Positions 7,869 through 18,969 are shown, counted from the first letter of the stretch. The stretch: DNA of 33,181 nt from Chara braunii (GCA_003427395.1 BFEA01000062.1:3159794-3192974), one strand, 5' to 3'. The notes: generated by a model not told the origin, from the letters alone. Made by a program: numbers and translations.

Positions 7869-10098
7869 TTAGACTGTGAGGGGCATTTTGTGGCAGCATG
7901 TTCTGGTATTGTCGGCAACGGCGTGGTGGTGCGGTTGGTGGCGGAGACGCGGAGACGCCGTCAAATTACTGGGAGGTGGTTGTGTGTTGAGAGGGTGTCG
8001 CGGCAAGCGACTGTACTAGGAAGTGGTGTAGATCGTTTTGCGGGCGACTTGCTGTGACGATTGTCTTCTCTGGAGTGTGATTTTACACGGTCTTCTTGAG
8101 TGGGCCGTCTCTTCAACTTCACTCAAGGTCAGTTTGACTCAGACCCTTCACACCTGTGTGAACCCGCACTTGCTCGACCTTGTCCTTTGAACGTTCATTG
8201 AAAAGGTAGAGGGGATGTGTGTTTACGTGGGCGAATGAAAGTCTGATGTGAGCTTGGGATCGCATTGTCCTCTTTTGAAATTGTTGTTTCCTATGATGTG
8301 CAGGTACGTAGAAGAATGCTTGAAAAAAAAAAGGGGGACCTATTCATGTCAATGGAAGTGAATGGAAGGGTGGTTGTCTTCTACTTTCTCGCCTGCATGC
8401 ATGTTGAAAGGAAAGGCAACCAGTAGACGACGAAGAGGAATTTGATCACACAAAGAAGAGGAAGTGAATTGGACATAGACTTTTTTTTTTTCTAACGTTA
8501 CCCATTCTTTCCCGAATGACCCTCTCTGCCTATACCCGTCTGACTGAATTATTCTCTCTCTTCTCGTCTAGGTTCGCTATTGACGTTAGGTGACAAAGGG
8601 CTGACAGTCTGCTGTGGTAAGTGCATTTCCTTTCCCTAGTAGGCATCTGAGACGGGGGTTCGTTGCCTTCGGGGCCGACCCTGTTAACGACTCAGAGTGG
8701 ACCGCTTAGGCGGGGGGATACCATGCTGCCGTGGTGGAGCTAGCCCGACTTCTGAGATCCGAGGCTCGCTCGGGCGAGGACGAGGTGTATCCCAGACCAC
8801 CTCCTAGGGGATGGATGTGTGCTATTCACGGAAGGCGTTAAGTTCTTGGCGGCTCACGTTAAGAAGAACCGCTATAATTTACCCTTCTAGTGGTCGTCTT
8901 CGGAGCCACAGACGAATGGGGAACTGACGCCTTAAGAAGCCCAGTTCGTGTCTTCACTAGCTATGGACGGAGTGCGACTAGGCACTATCTTCGCGGTTAG
9001 GGTTGCACCATAAGAAGTGCAAACCTGAGGTGATCAGACTAGTTGACGGGAAGATGTGAATAAAGTATTGCTGTAAATATCTTCATGTCGAAAGCCGATA
9101 CTTTGGAACAGAGAGAGTAATTATTGTCCAGGAGGACAGAGCGACCGACAAAGTTTGAAGGTGGATCGCTAACCTTAATGGGGCATCGAGCGTCCGATTG
9201 TTCAAGCTGGTCGCTGATTTGTATAGGTGATAGCCGAGTTATTTACAGATGGCATTCACACCTAAGTTAGAGGAAAAGCGTGAAGTCATCATTAAAACAA
9301 TGACACTCTAACTCTGCTTGAGAGTTGGGGCGCTCATATTCCGTGCTAGCAGTCAGTATAGGGAGGAATGAAAAAAAATTGGCAACGCATCTCATCCAGT
9401 CGAAAAAGTCGTGACGGTCCAGCCGTCTGGCAGGCAGAGTGAAGATATTTTAGTCAGACGCCACTTGAGTGTCGCCTTGTGTATTGGTCATGTTTTGAGC
9501 TTTTATTGATAGGTGTTGTTTGAATCCAAGTCAACCTTTGTCGCATGCATGATTGTATTACATATAAGTTGATTTTGGAAGATAAGTCAACTTTCGTTGA
9601 CCTGAGTCTTTTTTTTGAAAGGGTTTGTCTAAGTGACTCTTGATTGTCTTCGAAAGAAGAAACTAGGACCGCTAGAAGTCTTCCTTACACACGGAACGTC
9701 ACGTCCTAGTCGACCGACGTCGGTCTGATTCCTGGGAGATCAGCGCCCCAGGGACAGACGACGTTCGGGTCCACTTTGCCATTTAACTATGCGTACCTAT
9801 GCTACAGCGAACGAGCAAACGCCCTCGGCCGGCCTACCTCTGCAATTGCATTATAAAAGCCTTCGCATGTGGGTCGGTAGCTCGGTAGGGATACGCCCCT
9901 AAGGGTGGTGACAGCCCCTTAGGGATGCAAGCTTATGCCCCGCGAAAACCTATCCTGTCGTAGGGGATCGTGGGAAGTATAGTTGGCGCACCCGGCTAGA
10001 GCGGCGAAGGAGCGATGCACCCGCGTCCGTCGCGGCGGTTCGTGGAATGTTATGCGTCGATCCCGAGTTGTCTCTTGATTGAATGTTTTAGTCTAAGA
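7869..10098. other. gene-free, hairpin-rich stretch (copy 2)
   Basis: Equivalent of 2094-4322, with the same palindromes and the TATAAAAG at 9852-9859. It differs from copy 1 by the short mismatch cluster near 9359-9379. No gene seen. Confidence 0.6.
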
Positions 10099-10243
10099 TT
10101 ATCCTACGTGACGCAGCCGGGAGAGCCCTCGCTCGCACGGGGGCCGATGCGCACGACAACGCATCACGTGAGTAACACCGAATGATTGACTCGTCGGAGA
10201 GGAATTCACACGGGTGCGTGGTTCAGATCCTTGCGCGTGTGCG

Positions 10244-12250
10244 TCAAGGGGTGCCAATACAACCTCTCTTTCCCTTCTTTCTCCCGCTGGAGGACCCGTT
10301 CTTTCGTAATCCGCCATTCCTAGTGGATTCCGCAGTGGAGATCGCCGACCCTATCTGTAAGGAAAGTAGTCGAGAGCCACCCCTGCCTCTAGCTCTTTGC
10401 CCTTCTACCGCCATGTTGTGCAATCCCCTGCCTCCCATCTGCTCCTGCGGCTGATGAACGCCTCCAGCTCGACCCTGCGATCCTGTCCCACCAGAGGCAC
10501 CCGCATTGTGCGGGAGGTCCCTGGGGGGGACCATCTGCTGCGCCACGTCCGCCCTGTCTCTTGGTTTGTAGGGAAGTACCCTTTGCCGGGGAGAGACGAC
10601 TATAGGTAGGTTGTTGCGCTGTCTTTTTGGGGCGTTCCCTTGCTCGTTCCGGTTGCCCCTGGATCTGACCCTTGGATTGCCGGCAATCCTTGTGGGGAGC
10701 AATACCCTGCCGATGGTCAGCGGGGTATTGTACCTCCATTTTTCCTTGCAGATGACGGACTCAGAGGTGAGGGAAGGATCTTTTTCGAGTGCGGAGATCA
10801 CATCAGTCATGATCTCCCGTATGAACATGAAGGTAAAACAGGCCTCCACCGCGGGTTTCCATGATACATGCAAAAAGTGGATGAAGGTAGAGGTTCTCAC
10901 CTTCACGGAGGCGACGTTGGGGAAAAGGATGTCTGGATGCGCGAGTAAATACCAGATCGCGTGGTCCATCCAAATCGGTCCCGCCCCACAGTCCTTTTTC
11001 CTCTCCGTAGCACATCTGCATCTGAGGTATGGCTGACCAACATTCCAGCTCTTCCTGAGACCTTTTAGATCGATCTCAGGGGCTGACTTCACTTTCTTCT
11101 GCCACATGACTGGGCTGGAGTAATCACATTTCGTGTGGTCGAGGGCCGACAGTAGTGGAAACGTTAGGAGGGTTGGGTTAAAGGCCTTTTTTCCTGGGGG
11201 GCAGTACGGGAGCGCGCCAGTCATCGCGTTTTCTTTACATGTGGCGACCTCCTCGTCGGTCAGGTTGGCGAGGAAGATGAGGGCCTTTATCGAGAACAGA
11301 GCGAGATGATTAAAAGTATCGAGTTTCCACAGCGCATGCGTGAACCCCGTGCTAGTGTGCTCAACCCAGTGCAGGGATGGAAGCGGAGCAAATGCAGTGT
11401 ACTGCCTTCCTTGGGAGGATGAGGCCTTCTCCGGGGTGCAGCTAGCAGTGGCGGTTACTATGGCTATGGCTGCGTTTAACTCAGCCATCTCTTCATCGTC
11501 CATGGCGAGAGCTCCCCCGATGGTGCAACCGACCTCCGGTGTCTCGGCGGCCTGCCCCTGCAGATGCGAGTGATCTAATCCCCAAATCTTAAGAAACGTT
11601 TGCTCAACTCTAGCGGTTCTGGCCGGCAGTTCCAAGCATTCTCTCTCATAACCCGTTTTCTTCTTCTCTAGGGACGCAACAATGTCTAGGAGTTTGGCAA
11701 CAAAGGCGTCCTTCCCTAGATCCCAGACACACGCAAGATTCGCAACATCACTAAATCCAATCGTGCAGAAAAAATTCGAAAAATCCCCCGTCTCTACCAT
11801 TCTCTTCATCGCATCCAGGATCTCGGGTTTCAGTGTGGCAATGAGCGCTTGCGCCGGCTTGCTGGGCCACGGCTGTTCCTTTAGCCATTCGTACTTACAA
11901 GTGAGTTCGTCCCTCCAACCTCCCGAGAAGAACTCCTTTGGCGGAATCTGCAGCAAACACAAAGATACAAAAGAACGCAAACACATGTACGACACAGTAC
12001 GTACCGACTTGAAACAAGGAAGGTTGGTGGAATAGCGACGTACTTCAGCTTCTTCCTGGCAGCTACGTGGACGGGTTGATCCCATGTAATTGCATTTCCC
12101 TGTCCGATCGGGCCTCGTTGGCGACTGCCTATGCAACACTACGCCTGTACCACAGGGGTATGGTTGGTGGGACACACCACCAACAGCGCTGACGGGAGGT
12201 ACCCCCCCGTGTGTGTGTAAGAGTTCTTCATGACAAGCATGTCGATGCAA
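10244..12250 (-). CDS. hypothetical protein, 668 codons (copy 2)
   Basis: Translates to the same 668 residues as 4468-6474, with the same candidate mini-introns (11948-12004 and 10355-10408) and the same upstream purine tract. If the duplication is an assembly artefact this is not a second gene. If it is real, the two genes would be in direct tandem, about 3.8 kb apart. The family is not recognised. Confidence 0.45.
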   Translation of the reverse strand: MHRHACHEELLHTHGGVPPVSAVGGVSHQPYPCGTGVVLHRQSPTRPDRTGKCNYMGSTRPRSCQEEAEVRRYSTNLPCFKSVRTVSYMCLRSFVSLCLLQIPPKEFFSGGWRDELTCKYEWLKEQPWPSKPAQALIATLKPEILDAMKRMVETGDFSNFFCTIGFSDVANLACVWDLGKDAFVAKLLDIVASLEKKKTGYERECLELPARTARVEQTFLKIWGLDHSHLQGQAAETPEVGCTIGGALAMDDEEMAELNAAIAIVTATASCTPEKASSSQGRQYTAFAPLPSLHWVEHTSTGFTHALWKLDTFNHLALFSIKALIFLANLTDEEVATCKENAMTGALPYCPPGKKAFNPTLLTFPLLSALDHTKCDYSSPVMWQKKVKSAPEIDLKGLRKSWNVGQPYLRCRCATERKKDCGAGPIWMDHAIWYLLAHPDILFPNVASVKVRTSTFIHFLHVSWKPAVEACFTFMFIREIMTDVISALEKDPSLTSESVICKEKWRYNTPLTIGRVLLPTRIAGNPRVRSRGNRNEQGNAPKRQRNNLPIVVSPRQRVLPYKPRDRADVAQQMVPPRDLPHNAGASGGTGSQGRAGGVHQPQEQMGGRGLHNMAVEGQRARGRGGSRLLSLQIGSAISTAESTRNGGLRKNGSSSGRKKGKRGCIGTP

Positions 12251-12452
12251 AATACGAAAACCGTATGGCCATCAAGCTCCGAATTAATTCATCGGCATAC
12301 CCCCGTTGTCCTTATCATGCGAGCATGGGACTTCTCATGCCACATAACCCGTCCCGTAGGATTCCTGTGTGTGAAACATGAACAAAACCTGTCCCCACGT
12401 ATGCGCGATCCGTTGGCCCAGAGATATATCCTTCGGAGGGCGAGTAGGTTTC

Positions 12453-12517
12453 AAAAAAGAGAAAAAGATAAAAAAAAAAGGCAAAGAAAAAGAAAAGGAA
12501 AAGAAAAAGAAAAAGAA
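12453..12517. repeat. purine tract (copy 2)
   Basis: Equivalent of 6677-6741. A/G-only low complexity upstream of the copy-2 reading frame. Confidence 0.7.
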
Positions 12518-13340
12518 CATATATCCCTCAATCGGCAATATTTTAAAGCAAAAAGATCGTAAGTGCATATGATCGAGTGCAGATAATACGACGATCGATG
12601 CCTGCGCATGGGGCATCGAGCTGCATCGAGCTATCTGTGCTTAGAAGACAACATGCAATTGTCGTAATACCTTCCATACTATTTGCGAAAATTATATCTC
12701 TATACAAGGTGTTTGCGCTTTGTTCATGGTGAAAGGCTTATTCACCATGTATCGCAAGCTCATTCCTCCGCTCTGAAAAAACAATACTTATAGGAATAAT
12801 CCTAGGATGCCATCCATGTGATATGAGCCATGCGGGTCCTGTCGGCACTACTGTCGTGGTAGCGTGGCATATTGGTCCTACCGGACAGCGTAATCTCTTC
12901 TCAATCAGGCCATATGGAGGGGATCATATTTGTCCCTCCGGTGCATGCAAACATGCGAATTTTATAATCTGACGCCCATATATAGATCCGTCCAATACAC
13001 TGAAACCATCGGCGAGGGAAGATATAGCTTCCTAATGGGTTGCTATACTCGGGAGACATGAGTGCGTAATAAGTGATTTCCCGTGAGGTCTGAAAAAAAT
13101 TGATCGCATCGCCAGAGTGGGGGAGCGATACCAACCAACGGCCCGCTCGTGGATCAATCCATGACCCGATCGAGTGCCGTCAATGGGATCGTTCTTCCAC
13201 CCAGGGCCAGCGTGAAAAACAATCACGTGCTTAATTTCTTTGATTACCTTGGTGGAATCCAATCATATCTGCTCATGCATGTAGACTCATAATTTTCGTT
13301 CAAAATGCATAGCAAAAAAAATATGCATTCCCATCATACC

Positions 13341-14065
13341 CATTTATTACCAAGCGATCCAATCATATGCATATCATCGAGAATATCGGTATCCGTCATA
13401 TGAGACCAAGAGCTATCAGCGCCTCCCGTCATAGTATCCAATCCCCTCGCCGTTCTCTGTCGGCCGATACGCGGATGGATCTTATGCCTGGAGACAACCT
13501 CGCTCGTCATAAAGAATGCTTTTATATATACATATATATCTACACATACATTCATATATATACTCATATATAAGTCATGCATCGTAGTCATTATTTTCCA
13601 CTTCCGCCCTTAACTCATAGCATTAATCATTACTTTCCACCTCCGCCCTTAACCCATTATTTTCCACCTCCGCCCTTAACCATTTATTACCGAGCGATCC
13701 GATCATATACATACCATCGGTAATATCAGTATCCGTCATATGAGACCAAGAGCTATCAGCGCCTCCCGTCATACTATCCAATCCCCTCGCCGATCTCCGT
13801 CGGCCGATACGTGGATGGATCTTATGCCTCGAGGCAACCCTACTCGTCATAAAAAATTCCTTTATATATATATACATATATATCTATATATGCTTTCATA
13901 TATATATTTATATACAAGTCATGCATCGTAGTCATTCTTTTCCACCTCCGCCCTTAAGTCATAACATTAGTCGGTGCCATCCATCATAGTATCAATCCCT
14001 TCGACGATCCTGGTCGGACGAAGGTGAATAGATATTATGTCTGGAGGCAACCTGGCTTGTTAAGA
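13341..14065. repeat. 340-bp tandem repeat with AT-rich tails
   Basis: Unit 1 is 13341-13680 and unit 2 begins at 13681. CATTTATTACC-AGCGATCC opens both, and GAGACCAAGAGCTATCAGCG recurs exactly 340 bp apart. A shorter diverged third piece lies at about 13972-14065. Each full unit ends in a TATATA-rich stretch (13520-13573 and 13859-13917). The core TTTCCACCTCCGCCCTTAA recurs at 13594 (one change), 13634, 13661 and 13938. Copy 1 of the 5.77-kb block stops inside this repeat, which explains why a contig broke here. Confidence 0.85.
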
Positions 14066-14329
14066 GCTTGACTTAATATAATTATAGGCTATGCCCCGTG
14101 CTTATTACTTCCTCACATTTGTCCCCAAATCAGCCATTCATACATCGATCGCAAACTCAAAACATGAGTGAACACAATTCAAAGACAAATATACGTCGAG
14201 TACACATCCAACACCCTCCTTACAACAAAGAATGAATTCTCTTCCGGCCAGAAAGCTGAAGTGTCATCTCCCTCTCCTCCTTCCCGATCAACAGACAACA
14301 TGACGCGAATACTCGTACGAAAAATGAAT

Positions 14330-14872
14330 GAACATGAAGAAACCAGCTGCATCCCCAGAGGGTAGTGGTGATCCCTAAACGCTTTTCTGCCTTTAGCCAC
14401 CAGTACACGGCTTCATCAGAGGGAACACCTTCTTTAAAGTCACATATGCTTCGTGAGTCGGAGCGGTGATGGAGGCGGCAGAGCTTGCAAGTGGTGCAAG
14501 AAGGCAAGGAAAGAAAGAAAAGCGAGCAACGCAACAAAAGCGAGCAAAACGTAGGCTGACATCTCGATGGCTATCCCCATCTTTTCATCCACCCCCTCTC
14601 TGTTCAATGCCATAGCCCCTAGCTCGACTAGCCTGCAGACTGTCCAACGTAAAAGTTGAAGCGGAAAGAATTCTAGCATCATCAGCAGCTCAGCCCCCCT
14701 ACGTGCAAAGTGAGAACAGCGCAAAGAATGGAAGAACGTGCAGTTTCTTAGCGCATGCGTGGTGACCGAAATAGTCAGGAAGCTCTGGAGGTGAGGGCGA
14801 GGAAGCTTATACCCTGTCTTTTTCGCCATCGATCATCCGATCCAGCAATTCCTGATCCACCTGGTAGTCCAT
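14330..14872 (-). pseudogene. membrane-protein paralogue A (probably decayed)
   Basis: Exon 1 is 14813-14872: ATG plus 19 codons beginning MDYQVDQELLDR and ending in the donor AGG|GTATAAG, in phase 0. Similar to paralogue B at 17.6-18.2 kb. Downstream, 14440-14698 encodes a hydrophobic segment (core LLAFLSFLAFLHHLQ) that matches B almost residue for residue. The last part (14340-14420) encodes GVPSDEAV-W-AEKR, matching B's VLPSDDGV-W-AEKR. There the frame shifts by one base: the homologous FRDHHYPLG lies in another frame. No acceptor that restores a clean phase-0 frame is evident. Function unknown. A small single-pass membrane protein is the likely ancestor. Confidence 0.45.
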
Positions 14873-15055
14873 GGCGAAAGCAACCGCGAAGCACCAACGT
14901 CTCGGTACAGGGCTCAGAACGCCGTCTGCCCGATCTTCCGTCAACTGGAATGCCCACTGTCGTTTGACCCGCAATCCTGAATCACGGTCGAGCGGAAAGC
15001 CTGTGCGCTGTTGCGATGATGGGAGTCGGGGGGATGTTCCACTTGCTCCAATAGT

Positions 15056-15640
15056 GGCCTGTCATCGTCACTTTCCGAGAGATATTGCCCGCGGACAATA
15101 CAAACGTCGATGGTGACGTGTGGCGGGAAAAAAATTCAAACAACAAACACGAAAATAAAAACAAACACAATAGCAGAAAAGTTCGAGATGACTTCCCCTG
15201 ATTGGGGGGATATGACCCGTATCACGCGCCTTCTGATCGTCCTACCCAGTTGGTCGAAACGTTACTGTCGGCGATCAGTATAAAAAAAATAAGGAAAAAG
15301 AAGAAGAAAAGACGAAAAATAAAAAAAAAAAAAGAGAAAAAAAGAAGGCAAAAAAAAGAAAAAAAAACAGAAGAAAGAAAGAAAAAAATTGCTCTGTCAC
15401 CGTCACTCCCCAAGGGGTATTGCCCGTGGGCGATACAAGCTTTGTTGGTGACGTGAGGCGGGGGAACTTTAGCAGAAAATAGAACCCAAGTCAAAAAAAG
15501 ACAAAAGACGACAGAAACAAAAAAACAAAAAAAATAGCAGAAAAATTTGAAAAAGCGCCCCCTGATCTGTGAGGATACGATCCATATCACACGCCTTCTG
15601 CTTGTCCTATCAGTTGAGCGAACTGTCACTACTTGGAGAA
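15056..15640. repeat. pair of diverged direct repeats with a conserved palindromic head
   Basis: 15056-15275 and 15392-15640 align with many changes and small indels. Both begin CGTCAC...ATTGCCCG...GTGACG, an imperfect hairpin. Both end CC(C/A)TATCACGCGCC-like followed by a CTATC/CTACC-CAGTTG block. A purine tract separates them. No gene fits. Confidence 0.65.
15279..15389. repeat. A-rich purine tract
   Basis: About 110 bp of A with interspersed G, between the two diverged repeats. The short Lys-rich frames through it are spurious. Confidence 0.8.
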
Positions 15641-16004
15641 TGTGCATGCCTTGCTGTTTGTTCCAGTGCGCACACAGGCTGTGCACATAGTCGGACTCAT
15701 GTTTATTGCAGGCTGTGAGCATTCCCCTGGCCCATAACTGTTGTCTTGTGCTTATCTTTTTTTTTCGTAATATGCTCTGAACGAGCTTGTACGACAACTG
15801 GGGTGTGCCGCCGCGTCGTACTTGTTCGGGTTTCTTGGTCGTCATTATTCCGCACAATCTTTCATCAGGGTTTATCTTTTATTATTTATTATTTATTTAT
15901 TTATTTACTCGTTCCGTTCTGCCTCTTTATGCCTTTACCTGTTGCTACCTGTGCTTGGTGATTCCTCCCCTCTTCCAATCATCCTCGCTCCTCATCCCCC
16001 TCTT
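15641..16004. other. no gene recognised; (TTTA)n stretch
   Basis: Mostly unremarkable sequence, with a TTTATTTATT microsatellite at about 15875-15906. The short hydrophobic frames on the plus strand come from T-rich composition. Confidence 0.5.
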
Positions 16005-16081
16005 ATGTGTGTGTGTGTGTGTATGTGTGTGTGTGTGAGTGTGGGTGTGTGGGTATGTGTGTGTGTGGGTGTGTGTGTGTA
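16005..16081. repeat. (GT)n microsatellite, interrupted
   Basis: Runs of TG dinucleotides with scattered A and GGG interruptions. The Cys/Val frames are artefacts of the repeat. Confidence 0.9.
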
Positions 16082-16654
16082 AGGGTGTGTCACGCACAAC
16101 GCGTCACGACGCGGGATGATACGGCAGCCATATCATCAGAAGAAGCTCCGAAATAATATATTGGCGCGACCCCCATTAAAACAGCTCGGGGGGACACATG
16201 ATTTTTTTGACCACTTCCCCGAAATGGGAGCATTCAAGAATCATCCAGGGGTGACACGCCAGTATATGCACACTACGTCGCCTGATAAGTGAGAGCTCAA
16301 AAACTGTTTTATAGTTCAGCCGTACAGTGAAGGAAAAAAGGCATGAAACAATGAAAAATATGAAACCGCGGGAAAAAGTGGAGGCACGAGAAAAGACACT
16401 CGGTGTTCAATCATTTGTGGGTACATGACATCTTATCTATTCCAAAATTTAAATATGTGTATTGGTACGAAGAGGGGGAGACCAGGCGAGGGTGAAAAAT
16501 CTCTGATAGGCGACGACACAAAAGTTCGAAACCAAACACTAATAATGCCTCGTAATGTATTACCCCGATCCGTAAGGGCGACAAAATGCAGCACACAAGA
16601 TACCAGATGTTGATTGAAAGTACGCAATCGAACCCAAATTTGTACGCATAATTA
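16082..16654. other. no gene recognised
   Basis: Mixed-composition DNA with only short frames of about 60 codons on both strands. I see no motif, repeat partner or promoter worth naming. Confidence 0.5.
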
Positions 16655-17273
16655 GTGTGTCACCGACAAGCACAATTGTAATCACACTTGTCCAGGGGGC
16701 AGACTAAACGCTAAGTGAGGACAGGGTGCACCTAAATATTCTCCTGGATAAAGCATGGGTGCAGCTTTCACTGGTGCGCCCACTTGATGTGAAGAACTAC
16801 GTGTTATCCTCGGGTTACTTAATGAGATACCAGCCACCCGAAGCATTATACTAAGCTACGATGCAAGGTACCTTAGAACAACAAACTGTAAGGCAGAAAC
16901 CCATATAGTTTGAAGTCGAAATAATGAAACACGTTGTTTTATCCCAATCAATCGAGGGAGACAAGGTTCCATAAAAATCATACTGGAAGCACCCCCGAGC
17001 ACAAATCCGCACGCAGCATTAGAGTCACCGACAAGCATAGCTGTGATCGAACATATCAGAGGCGAGATTGATTACTTCATGAGGACCGTGATCATCCCTG
17101 CATTCTCCCAGATAGCGCACGCAGAAGTCTCCGAATTAATACTACTTCCAGCATGGGTGCAACTTTTACAAGTGCCCCTACGTGATGTCGAGAACTGAGT
17201 ATAGAGCTCCGGTGCCAAAGAGACAGCAATTACTCGGAGCAAATGAAGCAAGGTAGCGCATGACAGCAAACAA
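16655..17273. repeat. pair of diverged direct repeats (about 240 bp each)
   Basis: 16655-16888 and 17017-17273 align. Shared blocks in order are GTCACCGACAAGCA, GCATGGGTGCA-CTTT, GTGATGT-GAGAACT-like and GCAAGGTA. On the minus strand both encode short hydrophobic or Cys-bearing pieces (SCTHA, LRYLAS/MRYLAS), so they may be old exons belonging to the membrane-protein family that flanks them. The frames are broken and the homology to paralogues A and B is uncertain. Confidence 0.5.
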
Positions 17274-17623
17274 AAAAGTTTATCGAAGAATATTTTCATT
17301 CCTCATGACATCAGAGCTTAATCGTCCATATTTCAATGACACAAGGTGCAGGTGCGAACCACAACCGTGACCGTATTGATTTATACATCCGTATTCAGGA
17401 AGACATTCATAAAGAAATACAAAAGGAAAGGAAAAAAACGAAGAAAGCAAAACACAAGATTGATGTGAGCGAGAGACACGAACGAGAAACAATCAAAGCA
17501 TATTCCCACTCAAAAGAACAATCTTTTCACGCTTCGAACCGACGAATTATAACCCCACTTTAATCGAGCATAAGCAAAAGCGATAGCACCCAACACCATC
17601 TCTAAAAACTGAACGTAACTCGA

Positions 17624-18186
17624 CTACATTCCCAAAGGTGGATCCAGGTAACATGGGATCTCGCCCTCGACAGGAGGGTAGTGGAATTCCTTGAAGCGCT
17701 TTTCAGCCACTGGCCACAAATTCACGCCGTCATCAGAGGGTAACACCTGCATTTACTGTGCGTGCTTGGGTAGCGCAATAGGCGAAGAGGGCGACATGGT
17801 CTGCAACTCATATAAGAAAGCAAGAAAAGATAAAAAGGCGAGTAGCGCGATAAAGGGTAATGGCACGAACTCAAAAATCTCAATGGCAACTTCAATCCTT
17901 CTTGTCATCTCCTCATGTTGAATCACAATATTGAGCAGTGCAAGCGCCCCGTAGAGAAACCAACAAATTATTGCGCAAGGATACAGGTCGATAGTACTCA
18001 TGCCCTTGAATACGTCAAGCAAGCGCAAAGCGGCTGGTTAAGCGTGAATCGAAAGTGCCAGAAAGCAAGTGAGCAAGGTCGTGAACGAAGGCAATCAATC
18101 ATTGACAAGTCATCCGAAGTATTTACCGTTTCTTCGTCGACACTGATGATCCGATCCACCAAGGCAGGATCAACATGGTAGTCCAT
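17624..18186 (-). CDS. membrane-protein paralogue B (partial gene model)
   Basis: Exon 1 is 18127-18186: 20 codons beginning MDYHVDPALVDR, then the donor ACG|GTAAAT, in phase 0. A candidate intron (18005-18126, 122 nt, ending TTCAAG) leads into a phase-0 exon running to 17756, with two hydrophobic segments (near CAIICWFLYGALALL and PFIALLAFLSFLAFLYELQ). A TAA at 17753-17755 is followed in the same frame by VLPSDDGVNLW and a Pro-rich end closing at the TAG 17624-17626. Either the protein stops at the TAA or a further splice removes it. The 60-nt exon 1 and donor are shared with paralogue A, which supports a genuine gene family. No family name can be given. Likely location is a membrane. Confidence 0.45.
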
Positions 18187-18189
18187 TGT

Positions 18190-18965
18190 CGCCACTACAA
18201 GTCACTGTCGCCTTAACGAAGCTTAGCGTCAACCCCACGAGCCAGAGCGTACGAGGCTGGAGCAAACACCCGCAAGTAACCTCAACGGCCAGTTCCAGCG
18301 AGATACACATGCGAAATGAATGAATAAATGCATACCCCAGCACCTGCCTACCTCTAAATAGTCTTATCACTTTCGTCAACATCCGAGTCACTGTTTTTTT
18401 GGCACGAGATAAAAAAAATAAGCTTAGTATTCTGGATATGTACGACTGAAGAGGGAAACCCTCAAAGTGGGCCCCTCAGTCCAACAAAACGACAGGGTGG
18501 CCAAGTTCGCAGACCAGATCCGGCCTCCCCAATACCTCCCATTGAGAAAAGAAACCCGTAATGATAAACGATACCAGATGACCAGGTTGCATCATGAGTA
18601 GAATACATGACCCGGACCTTGACCGGCCAGTGGCCACCGCTTGGGATGAGGGCACCGTAGCACTTCGAACAGACGCCAATCGATCTGCGAACTAATGATG
18701 TTCTTGCCAACGTTTGTCATGGTTTTTTTTTTTTTTTTTCCCCTTTTCTTTTTTCTTGTCGATAGAGGCCTGCACTTGCCGCATGTGACGCAGCCTGTTT
18801 GTTTTTTCGATCTTGTGCCAAGAAACGCGTGGCCATGGGGTAAATCTTTCGTGAAGTGACGGAGTAACAAGAAGAGCAACGATTTTAAAATGCAGGTAAT
18901 GCTTAGCTTCGTATCGACGATGGACAAGGCATGAGCTGAACAATTTGAGGGTTGATTAGTTTTAT
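18190..18965. other. no gene recognised; poly(T) run
   Basis: Contains a T run at about 18722-18739. Frames on the minus strand (18462-18710 and 18592-19020) lack recognisable domains and are not conserved with anything else in the window. Confidence 0.45.
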
Positions 18966-18969
18966 CGTT

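Larger units (their letters stand above)
7635..13409 (+). repeat. 5.77-kb direct duplication, copy 2 (probably an assembly duplicate)
   Basis: Starts inside the second 277-bp hairpin unit (equivalent to 1860) and ends at GAGACCAA (equivalent to 7633), then continues into sequence missing after copy 1. Differences seen include the base equivalent to about 1917 (T to G) and a small cluster at about 9359-9379 with one extra base. Everything annotated in copy 1 is repeated here. Confidence 0.97.

Noticed and set aside
13341-14065. CRISPR-like array
   Set aside because: Only two 340-bp units and a few unevenly spaced 19-bp motifs in eukaryotic DNA. There is no regular repeat-spacer pattern.
14755-15116. 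Plus-strand frames across the first exon of paralogue A
   Set aside because: They are antisense to the conserved exon and have no recognisable domain.
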